This document shows positions 11,576 through 24,555 of a DNA stretch of 64,000 bases, piece after piece. Source of the stretch: Leucaena leucocephala (Eukaryota; Streptophyta; Magnoliopsida; Fabales; Fabaceae); contig CM073518.1 of assembly GCA_037074615.1 (NCBI GenBank), forward strand, positions 9,982,001 through 10,046,000, in the 5' to 3' direction. Position 1 is the stretch's first letter. Every line of letters begins with the position of its first letter. Below the pieces are notes generated by a model. The model saw only the letters and a list, made by a program, of their open reading frames with translations, was not told where the DNA came from and searched no databases. The position numbers were made by a program, and so were the translations under genes.

Positions 11576-12876
11576 TATTCTGTAATATCCAAAATTTTCT
11601 GTACTGATTTGTATGTACAGATTGAATAAAATATATGTGAGATTTTTCAGGAAAAGATGTGGCCATTTATGTAAAGAAAGGGATTAAATTAAAAAGAAAG
11701 AAAATACAAGGACTTAAGTGAAAGTATGAAAAGTTTAAGACTAAAAGTAGAGGTAGACAAAAATGTAGGGTCTTTAAGTGTAATTTTGAAAAGTTGAGGA
11801 CATAAAGGTGATTTATGGTAAATCAAGGGGCAAAAGTGTAATTATGGGAAATTTGGACCGAAAATAGGCCAAAAATGATCGTGTTCTGATCGGACCCAAA
11901 TTTTTCCAGTGGATAGAGAAAATTATTTCGGATTGTTTGACGTCACATAGAATTTTGATTTGAGATCCCGAAAAATTGATATAAATTTCTGAAGTTAGAT
12001 AAAATTATTATAATATTTTTTAGATCTCAAAATCAGATGAGATTTTCCAGTAAATTCCTAGAATTAATATGGGAATTTATAAAATTGACAGGATCAGAAA
12101 AGGAATCCTGAAGATTTTTTAATGGAATTTATTGTGGAATAAAATACCCGAGGAATATCGTCGAGAGAATTTTCTAGGGATTCGTGCCATAAAGGTATTG
12201 AACCCTAAAAGGCCCAGGAATGGCTTCATTAAGGCCCAATAAAATACTTTGACTGATAGGTGGGCCAGTGTCCAGTGGAAACCCGGAAAAGTGAGAAATT
12301 ATGAAAATACCCCTGTGTTGTCCTTAGGAACCAGAAGTGAATGAAGAGCATTTTGGTCGTTTTGGACAGGCCAAAATGCCAATGCAAGTACAGGAGAGGT
12401 TAGTCAGAGTCAGTATATACTCTAACAAGGTTTAAAGAGGTGTGAAATGACAATTATGCCCTTAGGTTTAATATAGTGCAAAGAAAAGCACTAAGGGTAT
12501 TTTGGTCATTTTCCAAGGTATCTGGAATTAAATTTAAACCCAGTATAAGAATTTCAATTGTATGAAGGATTTAAATATTGAATAAAATATATTATGAAGT
12601 CCCAGAAAAATTAGATTAAGAAAACAGTCCGGTTTACAGAAAATCAGATTGGGCCGGTACCGGATTGGACTGGATGTAATTGGATTGGACTAAAATTTTC
12701 TAGGAGCTTCCCACCACGGAAATGGCGCCAAGTGTCCCATGAGGTGTCCCTTGGATGATGTCATGGTGGTGATGTCATAAATGGAAAAAGAAAAGAAATT
12801 CCAAGATTTAATCTTAAGTCTTTAGATCAAATAGTTCCCAAGATGATCTTAGCCTTCAATTTTCCCAAATTTTTTC

Positions 12877-12884
12877 TATAAATA
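12877..12884 (+). promoter_or_regulatory. LTR TATA box
   Basis: TATAAATA followed by CCCCCA. It sits downstream of a stretch (GATCTTAGCCTTCAATTTTC) conserved in sibling LTRs at 43600, 37466 and, on the minus strand, 22070. It would start a transcript about 30 bp downstream. Confidence 0.75.
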
Positions 12885-12985
12885 CCCCCATATTTCTGCA
12901 CAAACCGTGAGCAAGAAACCTTGGGGAACCTCTTGCAAAATTTTCTCACAAGCTTGGAGGAAGCAAGGATCTTGAAGAAACTAGT

Positions 12986-12994
12986 AAGGTAAGT
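12986..12994 (+). promoter_or_regulatory. Putative leader 5' splice site in LTR
   Basis: AAG|GTAAGT matches the plant donor consensus, about 110 bp after the TATA box. It is preserved in sibling LTRs at 37623, 43739 and 52988, and on the minus strand near 21920 and 30446. A possible acceptor TATGTATAG ends at 13589. Splicing is inferred from sequence only. Confidence 0.5.
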
Positions 12995-14839
12995 TGCCTC
13001 CTTGCTTCTTCTACACTTTGTTCTCATGGTTTGTTCTTGAGTTTAAATGGTTTTTTAGGCTTGAATCTTGGGGAAATGCTGCTGGAATTTCTGTGGATAT
13101 GTGATAGGAACATGAGTTTTATGTTCTAGATAGTTTACACAAGCTTGAATCACATGATAATGACTTAGGAATCCATGTGTGCTTATGAATCCAAGAGGGT
13201 GTTCTATTCTATACAGTATGAGTTCACTGTTCATATGTTGGATTTTCATGATTTTGATGCTTCCAATGGGTTTAGAATGGAAAATTGTGTGGGGTTATAG
13301 TAGGAAAACAAGTATTGGAAGCATTGGAATCAAAATGAGAATTTTTGGAAAAGCTAGAGCTATCTTTCAGTTTCTGTACAGAACATGGGGAAGCAATTGA
13401 ACTCTGAAATTTTTGATTACATATTTGGATTCTTCATGAAAAATTATGTGGAAATGAACCATGAGAGTTTAGTTTAGAAAGATGTAAACATATGTTACAA
13501 AGTAGAGAAAGAAAGGGACTTAATGAAACCTAGACTTGGAATTTAATTGGAATGAAGTTATAATTTGGTAATTGTCTTGTTATGTATAGGTTTTGACACT
13601 TATGGGAAGGAAAGATCAATTCAAGAAGGAAAGAACAAGGACTCATAAGAGGTAGCAAGAATACTTTACTATAAACTTATGTTATGTTGTGATTGATATG
13701 CTTACTTGTTATGCATGAAGTTTGGTTGAGCTTAGTATGTTATGTGATGATGTTTATGATGATGATGAGCTATGAATATGTGCAACTCCTTGTAATCTAT
13801 GTCATGACAATATGCATGTTAGAATTTGCTTATGTATGATCATGAATTAGCTCCCATTGCATGATAACATGTTAGGCATTTAATCAAGCATGCATAACCT
13901 TATAGTTTGTATTACTTGCTATTGAGATTTCCATGAAATCTCATTCCTCCCATATCAATAAACATTGCTCTAGGTGCTGGAACTTCATAAGGAGGAAGGT
14001 AAATGGGAATGAACAATGTGTATATGACTTGAAAAGCATGCCTTCAACTTAGATGATGATGTATGGGTATGTATAATGTATGCATGCACTGGATTCGATG
14101 AGCGGCAAACTACTTCCAGCGACAGTTTATGCAACTTATCCAATTAGTTTTCATATGAAATTTGGCAAGAACATAGCTAAGATCCATAGCTTTAATTGGA
14201 CGCCAATAACGCCTAATTTGTTTAAGTTTTCGAATTGATATGATTTTTCAAAGTTGGACTTAAACTCTGGATCAAGATAAAACAAGTCATGCGATACAGT
14301 AAGATTCCTACGCGGTTTTCATATAGTAAATGAATGATTTTTTCCGCGATATTTGGTGAACTTAAATTAAACATTCTGAGCTTTAAATCCATAGGTAGTT
14401 CTACTCAATTGGATAAGCATACAAGGAGAAATGAAGTTTTGAAAATAGGGTAAAGAAAGTGGAACTTCCAGTTTTATCAAATGAACAGTAATTTTCAATG
14501 ATTAAACTGATTTGATCTGGACAGTGAAACTTTATTTTCATATTTTTATATCAAATTTAAATGAAAGAGATTTCATTAGAAATTGGAACCACCTCAATAT
14601 GATTTTTTTAGATTTAATTATGAATTTTCAAAGTTCAGGCTGAAATCTAGAATTACCAAGTGAACAGTAACGATGAACAGTACCATAAGAGTAACTTTTG
14701 AAAATTCATGTTTTTAAGGTTAAGAGGTATTCCAATGATCTAAGATACCTCCAATTGAGTATAGGTAAGGTTAAGGTTTAAGGTTGAAGTTTGAGGATAT
14801 TTACTAGAGAATACTGTTGTATTAGCAAAATATAGAAAG

Positions 14840-14938
14840 TACTGTGCACGTAGGTGCTGTCTAAGGAGGCTGGAAGTGAGTGGACCTAGCCGGTTTATCC
14901 AGTCTTTCCTGGGTACTTACGTAGAATGGTAGTTCTCA
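14840..14938 (+). repeat. Conserved LTR block, copy 2
   Basis: Near-consensus copy; the left palindrome is changed to TGCACGTA and one T replaces C in GGTTTATCC. Confidence 0.88.
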
Positions 14939-15058
14939 TGGAAATTATCGAAGCAGTACAGTTATTTTCTGCCAGGATTTTTGTAAGGAGAGAATTAATA
15001 AAGTAAAGATTGCTTCCGTAAGGGTACTCTGAAGGGTCTAAGGAAGGATATTTCATTT

Positions 15059-15070
15059 TGGTATCAGAGC
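15059..15070 (+). promoter_or_regulatory. Primer binding site, tRNA-iMet
   Basis: TGGTATCAGAGC, complementary to the 3' end of plant initiator methionine tRNA, three bases after the LTR end. It identifies the LTR at 11581-15055 as the 5' LTR. Confidence 0.95.
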
Positions 15071-15712
15071 AAAAGGTTATGGTATTGGTACAGAACAAAG
15101 TTTGACACAGAACAGAGGTTCTGGTGCAAGATAAACTTGCTCTGATTGAGAAACAGAGTATGTAATAGATTAGCTAAAGCCCAAATGAGGTTGAGGTTAG
15201 TAATAGGTTACTTGTTCATAGTTCAACTAAGATTATGGATTGGAGATGAATGCTCTAGGGAAAATGAATTTTGAGGTTTAGTAAGAGATAGCTACTCGCC
15301 TGTTAGTAATCCATGAGGATAGGGGAAAACTTAAAAGTATGAATGACATAGAGATGCGAGCCAAACCCTTCCTCAGTAAGCTGAAAGAAAGCAGTTGACT
15401 AAGTTATGGATTATAGTGAGGCCAAGGACACATAAGTCCTTCAGTATAGGGATACAGAAGTCTTACAGGTCAGGTGATGGGAGATGTTACGATGGAATGA
15501 ATATGGTCTAGTTAAGGTAAAATGGCTTGACATGATAGCTATCCTAGATTCCTGAATTGATAAACAGGATCTTGAAGAGGTAAACTAAAGATCAATAGTC
15601 TCAAAAATTTCTTGAGGATTAATAGAAAGAAATCATAAGAGATATAGTATAAGTTTTTGTGGGTGCTCTCTGACGTTAATGTAAGCCCTATTCCTCTTAT
15701 GAGAGGACAAAT

Positions 15713-18700
15713 TGTAATATCCCTAATTTTCTGTACTAGATGGTATGTACAGTTTGTACATAATATATGTGAGATTTTCAGGAAAAGATGTGGCCATTTA
15801 TGCAAAGAAATGGATTAAATTGCAAAAGAAAGAAAATGTAAGGACTTAAGAAAGTTAGGCCAGAAGTGGTTTGGACTGTTCGAAAGCATTTCAATCCCAG
15901 ATTTTACCAGTAGATAGAGCAAATGATGCTGGGTAATCCAGCTTAATACAAGAATTTTCTCAGGACTCCAGATAGCCGAAATTTATCTGATAGTCTAAAA
16001 GTATAAAAAATTCTTATCGGATATCCTAGATCTTAGATATAAGTGAAAAATTACAGGAAGATACGTCCTGTTGAGGCGGATGTCAGGGAACTGACAGAAT
16101 ACCTAAAGGAGGTCTGTAGAAAAAGTCATTCACAAATTAGTAAATTCAGACGGGAGTGTGTGACCTCCGGGGATCCGATTAGGAGATTTATCGGTATTCA
16201 AACTGAGACTGAATGAGGTCAGATGACATCGGTCAGATGACTGTTATGACCCAAAGGGATGCCTGTACGCAGTATGCTGGTCTATCTGATAAAAGGAGCC
16301 GGTGTCCGGAGATGTGTAGAAACGGTGTATAATGGCAAAAGTACCCGATGAATAACGTCAGGAGAGATTTCTCGTGAAACATGCCAGAAAGGTAATGGAC
16401 CCTAAAAGGCCCAAAAATGGCGCCATCAAAGGCCCAATAAGACACATGGACTGATAGGTGGGCCAGTGTCTAGTGGAACCCCGGAAAAGTGTGAAATTAC
16501 AAAAATACGCCTGTGTTGTCTTAAGGAGAAATAGATGAATGGAGGGAATTTTGATCATTTTGGACAGGCCAAAATGCCAAGGCATACACAGGTGAGGTTA
16601 GTCAGAGTCAGTATATGCTCTGATAAGGTACAAAGAGGTGTGAAATGACGATTTTGCCCTTAGGGTTAATATAGAGCAAGAAAGGGCACCAAGGGTATTT
16701 TGGTCATTTCGCAAGGGATCTGTAATTAAGTTTAGACCTAGTATAAAAATGTCAATGATATAAAGAACCCAGATACTGAATTTAAGGTCAGAAGACATAT
16801 TATGGAATAGCAGAAAAATTAGATGTAGAAAACAGTCCAGTTTTCGAGGAATCGGACAGGGCCGGTACCGGATTGGATTGGAAATTTTCCAGAGGTTTCT
16901 TGGCTCTTCCATTTGCGTCACATGGCTGATTATGTGGCCCATGAGTTGTCCCTTGAGTGATGTCATCAAGGTGATGTCATAAATGAAAAAGAAAATAAAT
17001 TCCAAGATTTAATCTAAGCCACAAGAGTAACCAAAATGATATTGGCCTTTCATTTCCACCCAAAATTGTCTATAAATACCCCCACTTTCAGATTCATTTC
17101 GGCATGCATGAGGAACCTAGGGGAAACTCTTGCAAATTGAAAACTCAAGCCAAGAGGAAGCAAGCACTTTGGAAGAAACATCAAGGTAATTAATCCTCCT
17201 GATCCTAGACTATGTTCTAGTAGATTTGCTCTTGAGTTTAAGTGGTTTTTGAGGCTTAAATCTTGTGGAGGTGCTGCTGGAATTTCTGTGTATGTGTGAA
17301 AAGAACATGAGTTTTATGTTGTGGATAGTTTAGACAAGCTTAAACAAGTTAGAATCAAGTGGTAATGGCTTAGGAATTCAAGTATGTTTGTGAATCCAAG
17401 ATCATGTTCTGTTCTGTACAGTATGCAATTACTGTTCATATGTTGGAATTTCATGGTTTTGATGCTTCCAATGAGTTTAAAATGGAAAATTGTGTGGGGT
17501 TATAGTAGGGAAACAAGTATTGGAAGCATTGGAATCAAAATGATAATTTTTGGGAAACAAGAGGTCACTTTTCGGTTCTGTACAGAAGTGTAAGATGCAA
17601 TCAGATTCTTGAATTTTTGAATGCATATTTGGATTCTACATAAAAAATTATGTGGGAATGAACCATGAGAGTTTAGTTTGGAAGGATGTAAACCTAAGTC
17701 ACAAAGTAGAGAAAGAAAGGGACTTAATGAAACCCTAGTCTTGAGAATGGTTTGAATTGAGTTGTAACTTGGTAATTGTTTGATTATGTCTAGGTTTTGA
17801 TATTTGTGGGAAGGAAGGATCAAGCCAAGAAGGAACTTACAAAGATACATAATAGATAGCAAGAATACCTAACTATAAACTTATGTTCTTTGATTAATAT
17901 GCTTACTTGTTATGCATGAAGTTTGGTTGAGTATGATATGTTATGTGATGATGATTATGATGATGATGATGAGTTATGAATATGTGCAACTCCTTGCAAC
18001 CTATGTCATGACAATATGCATGTTAGAGTTTGCTTATGTATGATCATGAATTAACTCCCATTGCATGATAACATGTTAGGCATTTAATCAAGCATGCATA
18101 ACCTTATAGTTTGTATAACTTGCTATAGAGATTTCCATGAAATCTCATTCCTTCCATATAAATAACCATGCTCTAGGTGCTGGATCTTCTCAAGGCAAAA
18201 GGGTAAATGTAGATGGATGACTGTATATAACTTAAAGAGTGTGCACTTTACTTACAAGTTGATGTTTTGGTGTGTAAAACGTATGCACTCACTGGATCCG
18301 ATCCGAGGTAGTGTACTTCCAACGATAATTTAAGTAACCTATCCGACGAGTTTTCATATGAAATTTGGTATGAACATATCTAAGATCTAGAGATTTTAAT
18401 GGACACCAAGAACTCCTCATTTGGTTAAGAACTCGAATTGTTATGATTTTTCAAAGTCAGGATTTAAATTCTGGAATAAGATAATACGACTACTCAGAGG
18501 CAGTGAGGTTCATGCGCTAATTTCATATAGTAAATGAATGGGTTTTTCACGAAATTTTATGAGCTTAAAGTACACATATGGAGATTTAAATCCATGTGTA
18601 ACATGACTCATTTGGATAAGTAACCAAAGAGAAATGAATTTTTGAAAATGAGGTAAGAAAACTGGAACTTCCAGATTTACCAAATGAACAGTGTTTTTCA

Positions 18701-18981
18701 ATGAATAAACTGATTTCATTTGGATAAGAAAATCTTATTTTCATATTTCTCCCTCAAATTTTAACGAAATATATTTCATTAGAAATTGGAATCACCTCAT
18801 TTAGATTTTTCTAGATTTAATTATGAATTTCCAAAGTTCATGCTGCAAGCTGGAATTACCAAGTGAACAGTACCCGATAGCCTAACTCTTGAAAATTCAT
18901 GTTTCCAAGGTAAAATGGTGTTCCAATGTTGTAAAATACTTCCAATTGAGTATATGTAAGTATGAGATTAAGGATGTTTCA
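15713..18981 (+). mobile_element. Solo LTR, main family, no conserved block
   Basis: 3269 bp, TGTAATATCC to AAGGATGTTTCA, with perfect 5-bp duplication CAAAT (15708-15712 and 18982-18986). The internal sequence of the host element rejoins exactly across it (GAGAGGACAAAT then CACGGCTAAGG), as in the complete copy near 27410 on the minus strand. TATA box at 17071 and donor-like AAG|GTAATT near 17186. It lacks the 100-bp block and ends with the 'CTTCCAATTGAGTATATG' type 3' end. Confidence 0.93.
17071..17078 (+). promoter_or_regulatory. LTR TATA box (solo LTR 15713-18981)
   Basis: TATAAATA followed by CCCCCAC, same context as the other LTR promoters. Confidence 0.72.
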
Positions 18982-18986
18982 CAAAT

Positions 18987-19857
18987 CACGGCTAAGGAAG
19001 TTAAGTACAGGTACTGGATTATGGATAGACCAGATATTATTCCTCTTCCACCGGAGTTTGAGTAATATATAACAATTCATTAATCCATAAATCCAGTCAC
19101 AACTAGAAGATATCGCCATATACCCCTACATGACGTGTAGAGTTAAGTGAGTTTATGTTAAATGATCCACCAGCTGATATACAAGGGTGGTATTTCCATA
19201 TGCAGAAGTACTTGCAGTTTACGATTTCCTAGAAAAGAATGTAAAAAGGGATGAGGGGTAATATAAATATGTAAATAGTGTAAAGTAATTGCATAGCGGT
19301 ATGCTAGTTATGACTTACCCCAAATATGTAATTGGCATGTATGTAATGTATGTACGAATGCTATGGTGATATGAAATATGAGTTTTGATGTGATATAATG
19401 AAATGATAGTTGGTTGAACATTTATGTGAATATGTTCCCTGTTTAAGTCAATTATCATAGATAGATATGGATGAGTTTCAAATTACTCAAGATCATCAAA
19501 GTTAAGAATAAGGATCAGCTATTACTATAGTAAAGACTGGACAAGAATACTAGAATATAATGTTTAAAGAAAGCTGTGTCCCGGTCGCGATGTGAAGCAG
19601 TGTTGGTCACGACTAGAAGTTCCAGAGAAGTTAAGACGTAACTAGTTGAGCCACAGGTCTAGACAAATATTTATAGGGGTGGTTTGGTCGTGATGAGTAA
19701 AGACCATTGGCCACGACAGAAAGTCACAGAGCTTTCAGGTCACGACGAGAGAAAACCTGTGGTCACGACTGAAGTACACAGAGCTGTCAAGTTGTGACGA
19801 GTAGAATGGGATGGTCGAGACTAAAGTTTACAGAGAATACGAGTCGCGACTAGTAAA
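18987..19857 (+). other. LARD internal piece with array
   Basis: Non-coding. It aligns to the complete copy's internal region (minus strand, leftwards from about 27410). The right part (19584-19850) is a palindrome array cut by the next insertion. Confidence 0.8.
19584..19850 (+). repeat. GTCGCGAC-type array, mostly decayed
   Basis: One perfect core (19843) and variants GTCACGAC (19606, 19739, 19762), GTCGTGAT (19687), GCCACGAC (19710), GTTGTGAC (19791) and GTCGAGAC (19814). Where consecutive cores are readable the intervals alternate 22-23 and 29 bp. Most variants differ by C to T or G to A at a CG. The array continues beyond the nested element (GTCACGAC near 31483). Confidence 0.85.
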
Positions 19858-20592
19858 TGAAACATCCTTATTTTTGTACATCTTAGGGACCAATTGGTAG
19901 TATTTAGAACCACTTTCAAGGTCATTGAAATCTAATTTCTCAATCTGGAGTTTTACTCTTATCGAGTACTGTTTACTGTGTAAATTCCAGATGAGTGACC
20001 TGACTTCGAAAAATCATAACTAATTCTAGAAAAATCAGAATGCAGTGGTTCAAATTTCTACATGAAGATAACTCAATACTATTTAGAGGAAAAATAACTC
20101 GTTGACCATTCCTTGTCCAAGTCAACGTCAGTCAAAGTTACAACTTTACTGTTCATCCAGCGTTTTTCTCCTGAATCCAGCATTTTGGTCCCAACTTTGA
20201 TAATTTATATCTCCATGTGTAGACATCGAAATGAGACATTCTATATATCAAATCGAAGCTTGGTATGTCTACTATTTATCATAAACATATCATACATTTA
20301 TTTAATCATTTACTATTTTTAATTATAGATCAAACATCACTATATCACCACGAGTTACTGTTCATGATGGCAAATTCCAGCAAGCAACTTTACATACATA
20401 TGCATACATTAATCACATATCAAACAAACATGCCAAACAATACTTATCATTAAATAATAAATATTTAACAATAGGGCATGAACAAGATCCTCGTATCTCT
20501 ATTACATCTTTCCTGCCTGAAATCCGGCAGTATAACTACTATACTTCATCTGTAAAAATAACTGATCTTGTACTGATTTAGTAATTCCCGTG

Positions 20593-20690
20593 AGAATTAC
20601 CATTCTACGTAAGTACCCAGGAAAGACTGGATGAACCGACTAGGTCCACTCACTTCCAGACTCCTTAGACAGTACCTACGTACACAGTAC
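20593..20690 (-). repeat. Conserved LTR block, copy 3
   Basis: Minus-strand copy with TGTACGTAGGTACTGTCTAA; slightly different from copies in the plus-strand LARD LTRs (GTACTG for GTGCTG). Confidence 0.88.
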
Positions 20691-22039
20691 GTATCATCTC
20701 CTTATGTTCAGTCTGAAAATCGGCAGCATAACGGCGTCTTACAGCATTCTCAAAATTCACTTCGATATAACCTCTCTGTAATGGGTTATAAATAGGGGAT
20801 GAGATTCGGGGGAATCTTAGTAGCAAACGGTACTAAACAATGCATGCATTAAAGTAAATACTTGTGCTTGCTTGTGAAAGTGTAAACATTGTGTAATGTG
20901 CATGCTTCCATGTAACATATGAAATACAATTGGCCAAGGTAATCATAGAAACAGAGCTTCAATCATATACACATATGCACACAATTCAACAAAGTCATAG
21001 CACAATCAAGCATAACATTCAATACATACAAGTTTAGGGTAAGTTTACTACCTTGGATTTAAGCTCTCTTTCTAATGCTTGCACTTGCTTCCCAAGCTTT
21101 TTGGTCAATCATTCCCCAACATCTTCTTAGAGGTTTCAAGGTCCTAATCACATTCATATTCATTACATAATCCATTAGGACCATGAACTCAAACACTACT
21201 CAAGACTATCTCTCTTGAACCTTTAACTTGCTTTAACTAACATAACTTTCTTTAATCTTTGCCAATTAACTTGGCCCTTGAATCAATTGATGTCTTGACC
21301 TTACCCTACACAATTTTACCTTTTGAATCCATTTATGAACTAAAAATAACCAAATTCCAGCAAGAATACACTGTTCTGTACAGATTTGGAAAAACATACA
21401 TAAATCTTCCAAAAATTCTCATTTTGATTCCAATGCTTCCCATACTTGTTCCTCCACTTTCCCCCCACACAAAATCTCATTTTAAGACCATTGGAAGTAT
21501 CAAAATCATGAAATTCAAATCACTGTTCATGCGAGTGAACAGTAACCGAAAGGAATTTTCAACATTACAACATTTAATTCCAATGGTTTCCAAGGTTCAA
21601 AACCTTTCCAATCCTACACAAAATTATCATATAAACTCAATGGAAGCATTAAATCATTGAAATTCCATCTCTTTCTATCATGAAAAGTGCAAACCGAAAT
21701 GTTCTTCCATGGTAAAGTCAAGAACATCAACTTAATCCAACAACCAACCATGCAACTAGCTTGTTTAAGCTTGTCTAAACTATCTATGACATAAAACTCA
21801 TGTTCCTCTCACATATACATAGAAATTCCAGCAGCATTTCCCCAATATTTAAGCCTAAAAAATCACTTAAACTCAAGCACAAACCATAAGAACAAAAGGT
21901 AGAAGCAAGGAGACAACTTACCTTACTTGCTCCTTCAAGACCCTTGCTTCTTCCTTGCTTTCTTCCACTTTCTTTCTCTAGAACTCACTTCTCTTTCTAA
22001 AGGAGCTCTTGGGTGTGAAGAATGAATGGAAAGGGGGGG

Positions 22040-22047
22040 TATTTATA
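22040..22047 (-). promoter_or_regulatory. LTR TATA box (3' LTR of complete LARD)
   Basis: TATAAATA on the minus strand followed by CCCCCCC. The partner in the 5' LTR is at 30566-30573. Confidence 0.75.
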
Positions 22048-22944
22048 GCAAAAGTCATGTGCCATTTGAAGGCCAAGATCACTTTGGAAACTATTTGATC
22101 TAATGGTTAAAGGTTTGATCTTGAAATGTCTTTTCACTTTTCACTCAAGACCTTACCACCATGACATCACTAGCATGGCCTCCCTTGGTACACCTAACCC
22201 TTCCTCTTTTTGGGTGCCATTTTGAAGTCCTTGTGGGTCCCACCATGTGCAACACCTAATTCTTACTTTATTCTCTTTTTCTTTCTTTTCAAAAATCCAT
22301 AAATTATTCATTATTGGACTTGGGCTCCAAGATAACTTTTGGGCCTTATTGGGCTGGCCTAGGACGAAATGTTGGGCCTCTTTTAGGTCCAATAGCTAAT
22401 TGGCACAAATCCCAATGTACTTTCCTTATACCGATATCCTTAAATTATCCTGATCTCAGAATAAATTCTAAACACCTCCTTTAATTGTTCTAACATTTTT
22501 AGAAATTCATTCTAATATAAAATGAATTCTCTACAAAGTTTCATAATTTTCTGAGACCTAAAAGTCTTGTTAAAAATTACATATGTTTCCTCTAACCCTT
22601 TATCGGTGTCCTTTTTCACCGTAAATTCCATAATTAATTCTACAGGACTCCTTTTTGACTTCTGTCAACTCCATAAATTCTCATATTAATTATAGTAATT
22701 TACTATCAAATTTCCTCTGATATCCATCCATTGTGTGAAATGACCAAAATGCCCTCCATTTACTTCTAGTTTCTTAAGGCTTCACAGTGGCATTTTTGTA
22801 ATTTTGCACTTTGGCTCTTAGACTTTCTTCCTCTTCCAATTAATCATTTTCTTTACATAAATATGGCCATATCTTTTCCTAAACATCTCATATATTTTAT
22901 TCAATCTGTACATACAACTTAGTACAGAAATTAGGGATGTTACA

Positions 22945-22957
22945 TTTCTCTCCCCCT
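22945..22957 (-). promoter_or_regulatory. Polypurine tract (complete LARD)
   Basis: Minus strand AAGGGGGAGAGAA directly before TGTAACATCC. The identical tract occurs before the LTR at 42359. Confidence 0.92.
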
Positions 22958-24409
22958 TAAAATAAATTTCGTCCTCGAAATTTACTTAGTACCTTAGTCA
23001 ACAATCTTAAATATACATCCTCTTTAAATCTCTTTATGCTTTATGACTAAGAATTGGGGTATCCATCTCTTACCTTTTATCTTATTATCTAGCGGAGTAC
23101 TTTCAATATCCGCTTCATGTCCTTGCTGTCATTACTCTTTTTGTATGAGTCAACTTAATTGGAGTTTATTTCTACTTCATCACGGCACTTGATCTTGTGC
23201 TATGCATCCATTTGCTTATGGACAACTCCTTGTACTAGACTTGAGAGTAGTGTCCATTTCTTTCATATTAAACTCTCTCGAATATTATTGTATTCGGGAG
23301 TTTCACTCACTCACTCATCATACTTTCTAACACTTATCCCTTATTACTTCTCTTAGCATCTCGTAGAATTCTTTAACATTCGCAAAGCTTCATCCTCTTT
23401 TCGTATAGAAACTCTTATAACTCTATTTTTTCTCTTATCATCTTTAATGATCAACATCATACAGAGAGAGGACTTATGCAGTTATTCTTTTCTTTACTTT
23501 ACTGCTAAGTAGGAGCATATACTCTAACATGCATAATGCATGGCCAATATCTTGTAGGACTGTATACTTGCTCCTAAATGCAAAGCTCTAACATTCTCTT
23601 ATGACTTTATCAGCCTCTCAGGAGAGTATTGCTCTTTTGCTTCTCGTTCTCCTGAACAAAGTCATAATTTAAATCTTTCATTTCAAATCCACTCTTATTT
23701 GGACTTCTCAGAAGGGTTTTAATCCTTTAATGTTCATAACCTTTCTAACTTTTCATAACTTTGTTTATCATTCATCATATATATGCCAAACTTCTATGGC
23801 ATTTACACTCTTTCATATCTTACCCCTTAACATCTTGGTGTAACTCCAGGGTCTATCTTACTTTAACTTTTCACTTTTCTTACCTTGTCTATCTATACCA
23901 ACTTCTGTGACAACTAGACCCTTTTTCATTACTCTTTCTTAGACTACTCTTGCCTTAACATCTTTCTGGATGAAGGCTACCTTACTCTTCTAAGCCTTAG
24001 CATTCTCTATCTCATATAACTACTGGGTTCTATCTTTACTTTAGACCTTCTTCTCTAGGTCTCTCTAGCCTTTTAATCTTTTTATCCTCATCTGGAGGAT
24101 TTATCTGCTCATACTTTTCTGTTCTCAAAACATAGGGGGTTCTCTTCTTTGTTCCTCAGGCATACTTCTATAAAACTTTTGAATATCAGCACTCAGACTT
24201 TAACTTGGACTCAGTCTTTGTTTAAAGAAAACTAAGTTCAGTCTGTATAATATAGGCTATCTGAGGAAAATCATTATAAATAATTTTTCTGGATGAGTTT
24301 ATCAACTAGTGAAGCTTCCTTACCTTAACTTCGTCTTTGGAATTCATCTTCCCAAAGAGATACTATATTGTACTCATATCTCAAGGCTCATTACTTTCCT
24401 TAGGCTAGG

Positions 24410-24555
24410 TCTAACTGTGACCTCGGGATCTAACTGCGATCAACCGACAGCCTCTTCAGAATCTAACTGCGACTCTGGAACTGTTAGGATCTAACTGCGA
24501 CCCTGGAGCCATGCTAGGATCTAACTGTGACCCTCCATAATCTAACTGCGATTCT
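24410..24555. repeat. TCTAACTGCGA minisatellite
   Basis: Six TCTAACTGYGA words at 24410, 24429, 24462, 24490, 24520 and 24541, intervals 19-33 bp, often followed by CCCT or CTCT. Counterparts are at 10300-10420 and, inverted, near 35980-36100. Confidence 0.7.

Larger units (their letters stand above)
11581..15055 (+). repeat. 5' LTR of plus-strand LARD
   Basis: 3475 bp, TGTAATATCC to GGATATTTCA, immediately followed by the PBS. It contains the decayed U3 tandem (11690-11850), TATA box 12877, donor-like site 12989, and the conserved block 14840-14938. The part 13245-14830 is almost identical to the 3' LTR whereas both flanks differ by several percent. Confidence 0.93.
19858..22944 (-). repeat. 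3' LTR of complete LARD
   Basis: 3087 bp; minus strand TGTAACATCC to AAGGATGTTTCA. TATA (as TATTTATA) at 22040-22047, donor-like site near 21917-21924, conserved block at 20593-20690. An antisense 133-codon open frame (21259-21660, plus strand) is present in both LTRs. Confidence 0.95.

Noticed and set aside
15056..15712. Short internal region as a TRIM between LTRs 11581-15055 and 15713-18981
   Set aside because: The second LTR has its own perfect CAAAT duplication and the internal sequence continues after it, so it is a nested solo LTR.
16598..17005. 135-codon minus-strand frame as a gene
   Set aside because: It lies inside a solo LTR, antisense, with no recognisable domain and no equivalent frame in sibling LTRs.
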